NCBI GenBank assembly: GCA_013389015.1
Contig: JACAEE010000100.1
Span: 1-34,928, forward strand
Direction of reading: 5' to 3'
Origin: Hydrogenophilaceae bacterium
GTDB taxonomy: Bacteria; Pseudomonadota; Alphaproteobacteria; Caulobacterales; Aquidulcibacteraceae
Length of the DNA: 34,928 nucleotides
The notes under the pieces were generated by a model. It saw only the letters and a list, made by a program, of their open reading frames with translations, did no database searches and was not told where the DNA came from. Positions 1 through 7,832 of this stretch are shown here, piece after piece. Made by a program: the position numbers and the translations under genes. Every line of letters begins with the position of its first letter. Position 1 is the stretch's first letter.

Positions 1-1
1 C

Positions 2-1369
2 CGCGTGCGCCCGCCCGAGCCTGCAACGCCCGTCGCCGCGCGCCTGCCGACGCCGGTCGAGCGCACCCTCGCCAACGGCCTGCGCGTCATCGTCGCCGAA
101 CGCCGCGATCTGCCGCTGATCAGCGCCGACCTGCGCGTGCTGTCCGGCGAAAGCGCCGACGCCGCCGGCCGCGCCGGCCAGGCGAGCCTGACCGCAGACA
201 TCCTCACGAAGGGCACCCGCACGCGCTCCGCGACCGACATCGCGCGTCAGATCGAATCGCTCGGCGCCTCGCTCTCCGCGGCCGCCGGCCGCGATTCCTC
301 CAGCGTTTCGCTGCAGGCGCGCAGCGATCGCGTGAACGACGCCTTCGCGATCTTCGCCGACGTCGCGCAGAACCCGACTTTCGCGGAAGAGGAGCTTGAG
401 CGGCAGCGTCAGCAGAATCTCGACGGCCTCTCCGTGGCGTTGCGCCAGCCCGGCTCGATCGCGCAATTCGCCATGCGCCGCGCGCTCTTCGGTGATGCGC
501 CCTATGGCGGCGTCGCCTCGCCCGCGAGCCTGCAGGCGATCACGCAGGCCGATGTGCAGGGCTTCCATGCCGCGCACTATCGTCCCGACAACGCCGTCCT
601 CGTCATCGCCGGCGATGTGAGCGCGCGCGAAGGTTTCGCGCTCGCCGAGCGCTTCTTCGGCGGCTGGGCCAGGCCGGCGACGCCGCCGCCGCCCGAGCCC
701 GCCGCGAACGCCTGGGCCGCCGATCCGCGCGCCATCGTCATCAACCTGCCCGATAGCGGGCAGGCCGCGATCGCATTCGGCTTCCGCGGCCCCGCGCGCA
801 CCGACGCCGACTACTTCCCCGCGCTCGTCGCCACGAACGTGCTCGGCGGCGGCTATTCCGCACGGCTCAACATGGAGATCAGGATCCGCCGCGGCCTTTC
901 CTATGGCGTCGGCGCCAATCTCGCTTCGACGATGGCGCCGGGGCCCATCATCGCCAGCGGCCAGACCCGCAATGACGCCGCCCCGCAGGTCGTCGATCTC
1001 ATGAGCGCGGAATTCGCCCGCCTCGGCGCCGAGGATGTTCCGCTGGCGGAGCTGAACGCCCGCAAGGCGGTGCTGATCGGCGGCTTCGGCCGCAGCGTCG
1101 AGACGACGTCAGGCGTCGCCTCCCAGCTGTCGACGCTCGCGCTTTTCGGCATCCCGCTCGATCGGCTCAACACCTACGTCGCCGACGTGAGCGCCGTGTC
1201 GCCCCAGCAGGTGCGCGCCGCCGGCGCACGCCTGTTCGATCCCGGCGCCGCCGATCTCGTCGTCGTCGGCGACGCATCGCTCTTCGCCGAAGCGCTGCGC
1301 CAGCGCCGCGCCAATCTCGAACGCATCGAACTCGATCAGCTCAACCTCGACAAACCCGAACTGCGCTGA
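2..1369 (+). CDS. M16 (insulinase-type) peptidase, non-catalytic half, 5' end cut by window
   Basis: The frame is open to the window edge, so the gene starts upstream; the GTG at 5 is only the first possible start visible. The protein has the M16 fold pattern: an opening LANGLRV strand, a GDV strand and an LGGGYSARL segment. Where active M16 enzymes carry the zinc motif HxxEH, this protein reads G-Q-A-S-L-T-A-D, so both histidines and the catalytic glutamate are missing. It is therefore the inactive half, which in M16 enzymes closes the degradation chamber. It may be the second gene of a pair or the C-terminal half of a fused protein of about 900 residues; the catalytic half would lie upstream. 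No signal peptide is seen in the visible part, which fits an internal segment. The family call is firm; the gene structure is inference. Confidence 0.88.
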   Translation, partial: RVRPPEPATPVAARLPTPVERTLANGLRVIVAERRDLPLISADLRVLSGESADAAGRAGQASLTADILTKGTRTRSATDIARQIESLGASLSAAAGRDSSSVSLQARSDRVNDAFAIFADVAQNPTFAEEELERQRQQNLDGLSVALRQPGSIAQFAMRRALFGDAPYGGVASPASLQAITQADVQGFHAAHYRPDNAVLVIAGDVSAREGFALAERFFGGWARPATPPPPEPAANAWAADPRAIVINLPDSGQAAIAFGFRGPARTDADYFPALVATNVLGGGYSARLNMEIRIRRGLSYGVGANLASTMAPGPIIASGQTRNDAAPQVVDLMSAEFARLGAEDVPLAELNARKAVLIGGFGRSVETTSGVASQLSTLALFGIPLDRLNTYVADVSAVSPQQVRAAGARLFDPGAADLVVVGDASLFAEALRQRRANLERIELDQLNLDKPELR

Positions 1370-1470
1370 CGTTCGGCGCGTCGAACTCAACTGAAGCCGC
1401 GCGCGCATTGACAGAGCGCCGCGGCTGGCCTTGCCTGTTCGCAAGAACAGAACGCCCCGAGGAAACGCCC

Positions 1471-2319
1471 ATGTCCGCAGCCTTGCGCAACGAGCCCTAT
1501 CGGCATTTCGACGCCCGCCCGCTCTCGCCCACGATCGGCGCCGAACTCATCGGCATCGACCTCGCCGATCCGCCCGCGGAAGCCGTCGCCGAAGTGAAGC
1601 GCGCGCTGCTCGATCACAAGGTCGTCTTCTTCCGCGATCAAGCGATCACGCGCGCCCAGCACATCGCCTTCGCCCGCCATTTCGGCGAGCTCGAAATCCA
1701 CCCCGCCACCCCGAAGGATCAGCTCGATCGCGAAGTCCTGCGCATCGAGCACGGCCCCGACTCCAAGGGCCGCGAGAACGCCTGGCATTCCGACGTCACC
1801 TGGCGCGCCGAGCCTTCGCTCGGCTCCATCCTGCGCGCGATCGAGGTTCCCCCGGTCGGCGGCGATACGCTGTTCGTCGATATGGTCGCGGCGTACGAGA
1901 ACCTATCGCCCGAGATGCGGCGTTTCGTCTGCGGTCTCACCGCCGTGCACGACATCGCCCGCGTCTTCGCCGATCCTCTGGGCAAGACCGCCGAGGATCT
2001 CCGCGCCACATATCCGCTCCAGGAGCATCCCGTCGTCCGCACCCATCCCGAGACCGGGCGCAATCTCCTCTACGTCAACACCGCCTTCACGAGCCACATC
2101 GTCGGCCTGTCGAAGAAGGAGAGCGATTGGCTCCTGGCCCATCTCTATGAGCAGGCCGCGATCCCGGAATATCAGTGCCGCTTCCGCTGGGCCCCGGGCT
2201 CGATCGCCTTCTGGGACAATCGCGCCTGCCAGCATTACGCGGCTTCCGACTATTACCCCGCCCGCCGCGTCATGGAGCGCGTCACCATCGCCGGCGACCG
2301 CCCCTTCTATCGCGCCTGA
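1471..2319 (+). CDS. TauD/TfdA-family Fe(II)/2-oxoglutarate dioxygenase
   Basis: Predicted cytoplasmic non-haem iron oxygenase of 282 residues, the usual TauD length. It should hydroxylate a substrate next to a heteroatom while decarboxylating 2-oxoglutarate; TauD itself releases sulfite from taurine. The iron facial triad is visible as H106-x-D108 (in NAWHSD) and distal H255 (in RACQH), with an arginine ten or so residues later (R266 or R270) to bind the 2-oxoglutarate carboxylate. The start at 1471 is preferred over upstream in-frame codons because a GAGGA lies just before it and the protein then begins like other TauD members. The next genes are an Rrf2 regulator and a TonB-dependent receptor, which suggests use of a sulfonate or sulfate ester as sulfur source. 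The exact substrate cannot be read: relatives act on taurine, alkylsulfates and 2,4-D. Confidence 0.9.
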   Translation: MSAALRNEPYRHFDARPLSPTIGAELIGIDLADPPAEAVAEVKRALLDHKVVFFRDQAITRAQHIAFARHFGELEIHPATPKDQLDREVLRIEHGPDSKGRENAWHSDVTWRAEPSLGSILRAIEVPPVGGDTLFVDMVAAYENLSPEMRRFVCGLTAVHDIARVFADPLGKTAEDLRATYPLQEHPVVRTHPETGRNLLYVNTAFTSHIVGLSKKESDWLLAHLYEQAAIPEYQCRFRWAPGSIAFWDNRACQHYAASDYYPARRVMERVTIAGDRPFYRA

Positions 2320-2360
2320 GCCCCCTTTTCCGATCGGGAAGATCGGCTTAAACCTGCTCA

Positions 2361-2795
2361 GTGCTCACTTCGAAAGCCAAGTACGCGTTGCGCGCCATGA
2401 TCGATCTCGCCGCCCAGGAGGGGGAGGGGCCGATCTTCATCGCCGATATTTCGCAGCGCCAGGACATTCCCCGCCGCTTCTTGGAGAACATCCTGTTGGA
2501 GCTGCGCAAACATGGCCTTGTGTCCAGCCAGCGCGGCAAGTTCGGCGGCTACGCGCTCGCCCGCGATCCCGATGAGATCAGCTTCGCCGACGTGATCCGC
2601 GCCATTGATGGCCCTTTGGCGCTGACGCCCTGCACCAGCCGCACCCGCTATCAGCGCTGCGAGGATTGCCACGAGGCGCGCTGCCCGCTGCGTGGTCCCC
2701 TCGGCCAGGTGCGCGATGCAAGCGCTGCGATTCTCGAAACCACCACGCTGGCGGGCGCGCTGAAGCCCCGCCGGCGCAGCCCCGTCAAGCGCTGA
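2361..2795 (+). CDS. Rrf2-family transcriptional regulator with four clustered cysteines
   Basis: A 144-residue protein with the Rrf2 winged-helix at the N terminus: it opens LTSKAKYALRAM, followed by the recognition region IPRRFLENILLELRKHGLV and the RGKFGGYAL wing. Family members are dimeric and sense Fe-S clusters, nitric oxide or cysteine status. C91, C100, C103 and C108 occupy the part of the protein where IscR and NsrR ligate a cluster, so an Fe-S or redox input is likely. CymR-type members, which sense sulfur status, lack this cysteine set. The start is GTG at 2361, because the conserved N terminus begins there. The gene lies 41 bases after the dioxygenase and about 100 bases before a TonB receptor gene on the same strand, so these are its likely targets. 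Confidence 0.9.
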   Translation: MLTSKAKYALRAMIDLAAQEGEGPIFIADISQRQDIPRRFLENILLELRKHGLVSSQRGKFGGYALARDPDEISFADVIRAIDGPLALTPCTSRTRYQRCEDCHEARCPLRGPLGQVRDASAAILETTTLAGALKPRRRSPVKR

Positions 2796-2894
2796 ATCGT
2801 CCCCGACAGCTCTCCTAAGGCGCGATTTAGCTTAATCTACATTGAAACGATCGAGTAAGACAAGATAGCGTCGATTCATGTGAGGGAGGCCCGC

Positions 2895-5264
2895 ATGACG
2901 ATGCGTACAGTTTTCGCCCTGGGATCGGCCGCGCTCGCGCTGCTGAACGCCCCAGCCGGCGCTCAGGAAGCGTCGCCGCCGCCGCAAGTCGCCGCCGAGG
3001 CGCAGGCCGAAGCGCAGGCCGAAGCGCAGGAGGGCGAGATCGTCGTCACGGCGCGTCGCCGCGAGGAGCGCCTGCAGGACGTGCCCGTCGCCGTGAGCGT
3101 GATCGCCGGCGCGACCTTGGAAGAGACCGGCAGCTATACGATCTCACAAGTCGCGCAATTGGCGCCGAGCCTCCAATATACGTCATCCAACCCGCGCAAC
3201 ACCGCATTCAACATCCGCGGCTTGGGTTCTTCCTATGGCCTCGCCAATGACGGCCTGGAGCAGGGCGTCGGCCTCTACATCGACCAAGTTTATTACGCCC
3301 GCCCCGCCGCCGCGAGTTTCGATCTTCTGGACATCGAGCGCTTCGAAGTCTTGCGCGGTCCCCAAGGCACGCTCTTCGGCAAGAACACCACCGCCGGCGC
3401 CATCAACGTCACCACCCGTGCGCCGACCTTCGATCCTGAGGGCGCTGTCGAGATTTCGCTCGGCGACTACGGCTTCTCGCAAGCCAAGGCGACGCTGTCG
3501 GGTGCGATTCTCGGCGATGCGCTCGCCGCGCGCCTGTCGCTCTCGCAGACCACACGCGACGGCATGCTCTACAACGTCACGACCCGGCGCGACGTGAACG
3601 ATCAGAACAATTTCGCTGCGCGCGGCCAGCTCCTCTATGCGCCGGGTCCTGCCTTCAGCCTGCGCTTGATCGGCGATTACAATGAGCAGGAAACCGAATG
3701 CTGCACGCAAGTCTATGTCCGCGCCGGCGCCACGCTGAAACCTGCCGCGCAGCAGTTTCCTGCGCTCGCCGCAGCGCTCGGCTACCTTCCGGTTAGCACC
3801 GATCCCTATGACCGCCTGGTCGATGTGAACTCCGATATTCAGGCGAACCAATGGCAATCGGGCCTCGCGGCGGTCGCCGAGTGGGATCTGGGCTTCGCCA
3901 CGCTCACCTCCGTCTCCGCGGCGCGCCAATGGGCCTGGCGCCCCGCCAACGACCGCGACTACACCGCGCTCTCGATTCTGACCCAATCCGCCAACCGCTC
4001 CGACCAGGAGCAATATTCGCAGGAATTCCGGCTCGATTCGAACGGCGAGAACGTCGTCGATTGGACCATCGGCCTCTACGGCTACAAGCAGACCATCGAC
4101 ACCATAGGCGTTGAGGAATGGGGCGAGCACGCGGCGTTCTGGCTCTTGGGGCCGAGCGTGCCCGCCAACCTATTGACGGGCTATCGCCGCGATCTCACGG
4201 TTGCATCCTCAACCGAAAGCTACGCCGCCTTCGCCCACGCGACGTGGAACATCTCTGATGTGCTGCATCTATCCGGCGGCGTGCGCTACACCGAGGAGAG
4301 CAAGAGCGCCGACTATGTGCAGATAATCTCCGGCGGCCTCGCCACCAGCGACCCAACGCTCATCAGCCGCCAGCTGTCGATCGCGCGCCCGCAGGCCTAC
4401 GCCGTCGATTTCGCCGACGGCGCCGCCTCAGGAGACATCTCCCTGTCCTGGAACGTGACCGACGATATCCTCGCCTATGTCAGCTACGCGCAGGGCTTCA
4501 AATCCGGCGGCGTCAACCTCTCGGGCCTCCCCACGACCGCCTCCGGCGCTCCAGCGCTCATCAGTGCGGTCGTCGACCCTGAATCCTCGCAAACTGTGGA
4601 ACTCGGCCTGAAGACCCAGTTCTTCGATCGCTTCCTCACCGCCAATCTCGCGCTCTACGCAACCACGGTGGAAGATTATCAGGCCAATGTCGTCGACACG
4701 GGTCCAGGCGCCTTGCGCGGCTATCTGGCCAACATCGAGGAAGTGAAAGTCGACGGCGCCGAACTCGAACTCTCCACCGCCGATTGGAACGGTTTCACAG
4801 CCTACGCCTCGATCGCCTATGCCGACGCCCGCTATGAGAGCTTCGCCAACGGTCCCTGCCCGCTGGAGCGCATCGGATCCTCGACGGCGGCGTGCGATCT
4901 GAGCGGCCAGCGCCTGCCCGGCGTATCCGAATGGGCTTTGTCCGCAGGCGGAGAATATCGTTGGCCCGGGCCGCTGCCCGGCGGCTCAGGCGAGTACTAT
5001 GTCGGCCTCGACGCGAGCTATCGCTCCGACTTCTACTCCGACGCCTCCGATTCACGTTACGCGCTGATCGAAGGCTATACGCTGGTCAATCTGCGCGCCG
5101 GCGCAGAGAGCGAGAGCGGGTGGGAGGCGTTTGGCTGGGTCAAGAACGCCCTGGATGAGGACTATCTGCAGTTCGTGTCCATCCAGCCGGGCAATTCCGG
5201 GTTGGTCCTGGGCAATCCTGGCGATCCCAGGACTATCGGCCTCACGCTGCGCGTCCGGCGCTAG
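2895..5264 (+). CDS. TonB-dependent outer-membrane receptor
   Basis: A 789-residue TBDR. The order is: signal peptide (residues 1 to about 26, ending near AGAQ), an Ala/Glu/Gln-rich stretch with three AEAQ-type repeats, the TonB-box-like segment GEIVVTARRREERLQDVPVAV, a plug domain with the NIRGLG and VLRGPQGTLFG motifs, and a 22-strand barrel ending in LRVRR. It would import a bound nutrient across the outer membrane using TonB energy. The start at 2895 is chosen over the GTG at 2880 because GAGGGAGG ends six bases before it and the signal peptide then starts cleanly. The ligand is unknown; the dioxygenase and Rrf2 regulator upstream point to an organosulfur compound, by inference only. The C terminus does not end in the aromatic residue common in outer-membrane proteins. 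Confidence 0.93.
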   Translation: MTMRTVFALGSAALALLNAPAGAQEASPPPQVAAEAQAEAQAEAQEGEIVVTARRREERLQDVPVAVSVIAGATLEETGSYTISQVAQLAPSLQYTSSNPRNTAFNIRGLGSSYGLANDGLEQGVGLYIDQVYYARPAAASFDLLDIERFEVLRGPQGTLFGKNTTAGAINVTTRAPTFDPEGAVEISLGDYGFSQAKATLSGAILGDALAARLSLSQTTRDGMLYNVTTRRDVNDQNNFAARGQLLYAPGPAFSLRLIGDYNEQETECCTQVYVRAGATLKPAAQQFPALAAALGYLPVSTDPYDRLVDVNSDIQANQWQSGLAAVAEWDLGFATLTSVSAARQWAWRPANDRDYTALSILTQSANRSDQEQYSQEFRLDSNGENVVDWTIGLYGYKQTIDTIGVEEWGEHAAFWLLGPSVPANLLTGYRRDLTVASSTESYAAFAHATWNISDVLHLSGGVRYTEESKSADYVQIISGGLATSDPTLISRQLSIARPQAYAVDFADGAASGDISLSWNVTDDILAYVSYAQGFKSGGVNLSGLPTTASGAPALISAVVDPESSQTVELGLKTQFFDRFLTANLALYATTVEDYQANVVDTGPGALRGYLANIEEVKVDGAELELSTADWNGFTAYASIAYADARYESFANGPCPLERIGSSTAACDLSGQRLPGVSEWALSAGGEYRWPGPLPGGSGEYYVGLDASYRSDFYSDASDSRYALIEGYTLVNLRAGAESESGWEAFGWVKNALDEDYLQFVSIQPGNSGLVLGNPGDPRTIGLTLRVRR

Positions 5265-5309
5265 CGGGCGTGTCATCGCGGCGGCGACCTCGGGAGGGCA
5301 TGTGGATGA

Positions 5310-5338
5310 TTGACCTCCTCTCCCCCCGCGCTTATACC
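5310..5338 (+). promoter_or_regulatory. Sigma-70 type promoter of rpsT
   Basis: TTGACC at 5310-5315 and TATACC at 5333-5338 are separated by exactly 17 bases. This is the best housekeeping promoter match in the left half of the window, and it lies 38 bases before the rpsT start, as expected for a strongly expressed ribosomal protein gene. Confidence 0.7.
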
Positions 5339-5375
5339 CGCGCCCTTCTTTAACGACCCCAAGCCAGAGACGATC

Positions 5376-5648
5376 ATGGCGAACACCGCCTCCGCAAAAA
5401 AAGCCAACCGCGTCATCGCCCGCCGCACGGCGGTCAACAAGGCGCGCCGCTCGCGGGTGCGGACCTTCTGGAAGAAGGTCGAGGAGGCGGTCGCCGCCGG
5501 CGACGCCAAGGCCGCCGAAACGGCCCTCCGTCAGGCTGAGTCGGAAACCATGCGCGCCGTCACCAAGGGCGTGCTGCACAAGAACGCAGCGTCCCGGAAA
5601 GTGTCGCGGCTGACCCAGCGCGTGAAGAAGGCCGCCGCCGGCGCTTGA
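5376..5648 (+). CDS. rpsT: 30S ribosomal protein S20
   Basis: A 90-residue, very basic, alpha-helical protein that binds 16S rRNA early in small-subunit assembly. The N terminus [17 protein letters not shown] and the segment [11 protein letters not shown] are characteristic of S20, and the length is normal. The ATG at 5376 is chosen because S20 always begins MANxxSAKK; the frame stays open further upstream but that part lies in the promoter. The gene sits just upstream of dnaA, an arrangement common in alphaproteobacteria. Its stop codon overlaps a GANTC site. Confidence 0.97.
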   Translation: MANTASAKKANRVIARRTAVNKARRSRVRTFWKKVEEAVAAGDAKAAETALRQAESETMRAVTKGVLHKNAASRKVSRLTQRVKKAAAGA

Positions 5649-6140
5649 GTCTCGCCGAGGCCCAGCGTGTGGCGGGGCGAAACGGCGCTTGGCGAGCCGT
5701 TTGAACGGCGGGCTGACGCAGCGATTTCAAGGGCTCCGCCGACTCTCCCAAATGGGGAATTGCTAAAAATCCCGGCGTTCACAAAACGTTGGCAAAGTGT
5801 GCAAAGGACGCCCTGGCGAGCCTGTGTGGAATCAGCCCTTTGCGCGCCGCAAGCGATCTTTTTTCGCTGCATATTCAACCGCATAAGTGTTTGTTACGGC
5901 ATCGCAACCCAGTGCGTGCATTATGACATTGACCTGTCATACAGCCGGCGCCAGTGTTCGCGTCGTTGGGTTATGCGTTAACCGTCAACTGACCCCCGAA
6001 TGGCCGATGGGACGGGCCGGAAAGCGAGCGCGATTCCGGCGACGGGAAACGTGTGACCAGCGCGAGCATGCCCGTGGGGGGCTGTCATTTGGGATGCGCC
6101 GAACAAGGGGCGGCGCCAGGGCTGGGAGCGGCGAAAGGCC
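5649..6140 (+). promoter_or_regulatory. Non-coding region between rpsT and dnaA; possible dnaA control region or origin
   Basis: No gene is supported in these 492 bases. The middle (about 5750-5960) is AT-richer than its surroundings. GANTC sites, the CcrM methylation target of alphaproteobacteria, occur at 5647-5651, 5741-5745, 5829-5833 and 6148-6152. The 5753-5758 TGGGGA matches, in reverse, the weak DnaA site TCCCCA described in Caulobacter. No good TTATCCACA-type DnaA box was found by eye; the nearest are CTTTGCACA- and TTCCACACA-like words with several mismatches. A dnaA promoter region is likely; an origin is only possible. Confidence 0.4.
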
Positions 6141-7574
6141 ATGGATCGAGTCGGGGATCCCGTGGGGGGCGTAGGAGCGGCGGAAGGGGCGGTTCGGGTT
6201 TACGACCGGGTTCGTCGCGAGCTGATGAGCGAGTTTGGGCCTGAGCTCTTTGAAGCGTTTTTCCAGCGTCTGGAGCTTGTGGGGGACTACCAGGGCCGCC
6301 TGGTCTTTCTCGCCGAGTCCGATGCGGCTCGGGACTGGCTGCGCCGCCACGGCCTGCGCCGCTTGGAGGCGCGCATGCGCGCCCACATGATTCTCGAAGG
6401 CGAGATCGAGGTTCACACGCTGGACACCGCGCCGGCGCCGGTCCGCGACTATGTCGCCGACCGCGCCCCCGCCGCCCGGCGCGCCGAGCGCGAGCAGCCG
6501 GCGCTGCCGCCGCCGCCCCACCCGGGCTTCACGTTCGAGACCTTCTGCGTCGACGAGACCAACCACCGCGCCGTGACCTTGCTGCAATTGGTCGCCTCCG
6601 GCGCGCCGACGAACTTTCCCCTGGTCCTGCTCCACTCGCCGCCGGGGTGCGGCAAGACGCACTTGCTGCACGCCTGCGCCTACGCCGCCCAGTGCGCCGT
6701 GCCGGAGCGCAAGGTCAGATACATGATGGCGCAGGAATTCATCGAGGAATTCCAGTATGCGCTGCACAAGAAGAAAGACTCCAGCGAGTTCAAGCAGCGT
6801 GTGCGAGAGCCGGATATTTTCTTTCTAGACGATGTGCACAGGATCGCCGGCCGCAAGGTCACGGAAGAGGAATTCCTCGATACCGTGATCATGCTCAATT
6901 CCCGCGGCCGCCAAGTCGTCATCACAGCGGACCAGGGCCCTGACGGCATCGGCGGGTTCGACGACAGGCTGCGCCACCATCTCTCCGGCGCGGCGGTGTG
7001 CGAAATCACCGAGCCCGGCGAGGCCCTGCGCCGGCGGATTCTTGAGGCCAAGGTGCGCCACTACCAGGCGACGACGCCGGGTTTCCGCGTCGCCCCGGCG
7101 GCCCTGGACATGATTGCCCGGCGAATGTCCGGCAGCGGCCGTCTCCTCGATGGAGCGGTGAGCCAATTGGTCGTCGAGGCGAGAGTTTCTGGATTGGAGG
7201 AGGTCACATTGGAAGCGGCCGAAAATGCATTGCGTGGAAAGATGATGGATCGCGCTGAAATCAAGCCGGTGAGGGTCGCCACTGTTCTCAAAGTTGTGGC
7301 GCGTCACAACAACATGACGGTCGAACAATTGCTGACGCGCTCGCGGCAGCGCGCCTTCGCGCAGCCCCGCCAGATCGCCGCTTATCTTTGCACCCAGCTG
7401 ACGCATGCTTCGCTGCCTGATATCGGCCGGCGCTTCGGCGGCTTCGATCACTCGACAATACTGTACTCGCGCAACAAGATTCGCGCCGCGCTCGAAACCG
7501 ACCCGCGCATCCGGAGCGAGGTGGACACCCTGACGCGGCTCATCCAGAAGGAGCCCTCGGCCGGGACTGCGTAA
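6141..7574 (+). CDS. dnaA: Chromosomal replication initiator DnaA (divergent)
   Basis: A 477-residue AAA+ initiator that binds origin boxes and opens DNA. Domain I covers about residues 18-85, a Pro-rich linker about 98-128, the AAA+ domain about 130-370, and the DNA-binding domain IV about 375-470. Walker A is SPPGCGKT (166-173), Walker B ends FLDD (228-231), and a sensor II arginine is at 334. Position in the rpsT-dnaA-dnaN-recF cluster supports the identity. Several normally invariant positions differ. In an ungapped alignment with E. coli, the arginine finger R285 is His280, the GWGL after it is SGAA, and the domain IV signature GRDHTTV reads GFDHSTI. The start at 6141 has GAAAGG close upstream. 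A replication role remains likely, but a second dnaA elsewhere cannot be excluded. Confidence 0.93.
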   Translation: MDRVGDPVGGVGAAEGAVRVYDRVRRELMSEFGPELFEAFFQRLELVGDYQGRLVFLAESDAARDWLRRHGLRRLEARMRAHMILEGEIEVHTLDTAPAPVRDYVADRAPAARRAEREQPALPPPPHPGFTFETFCVDETNHRAVTLLQLVASGAPTNFPLVLLHSPPGCGKTHLLHACAYAAQCAVPERKVRYMMAQEFIEEFQYALHKKKDSSEFKQRVREPDIFFLDDVHRIAGRKVTEEEFLDTVIMLNSRGRQVVITADQGPDGIGGFDDRLRHHLSGAAVCEITEPGEALRRRILEAKVRHYQATTPGFRVAPAALDMIARRMSGSGRLLDGAVSQLVVEARVSGLEEVTLEAAENALRGKMMDRAEIKPVRVATVLKVVARHNNMTVEQLLTRSRQRAFAQPRQIAAYLCTQLTHASLPDIGRRFGGFDHSTILYSRNKIRAALETDPRIRSEVDTLTRLIQKEPSAGTA

Positions 7575-7701
7575 GGCGGCGGCCAAAGCGCCGTCGGGGC
7601 CTTCCGGAGCGCGTTCGGAGGGCCTGCGGCGGCGCCGGTTCCGCGGCGCGCTTTCCCAGGTCATGCAGCGGTGCAGCGGGACGCGCAGAATCAAAGCGTC
7701 G

Positions 7702-7749
7702 GGCCGGTTTCGCCCGCAAAAGCGCTTCACACCGTTCTCGAAACCGGCC
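7702..7749. repeat. 11-bp perfect inverted repeat in the dnaA-dnaN gap
   Basis: GGCCGGTTTCG at 7702-7712 is exactly matched by CGAAACCGGCC at 7739-7749, with a 26-base loop. It lies 83 bases before dnaN and is followed by TAGGGTTTTCC. It could be a weak terminator of dnaA or a leader structure of dnaN. The rest of the 258-base gap holds no recognisable gene. Confidence 0.5.
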
Positions 7750-7832
7750 TAGGGTTTTCCGGCGACTCGCAGCATGCGGGCCGGCGCGCCGCACGATCCG
7801 ATCGCTGCGGCCTTGCTCGAGGACAAGAATCG

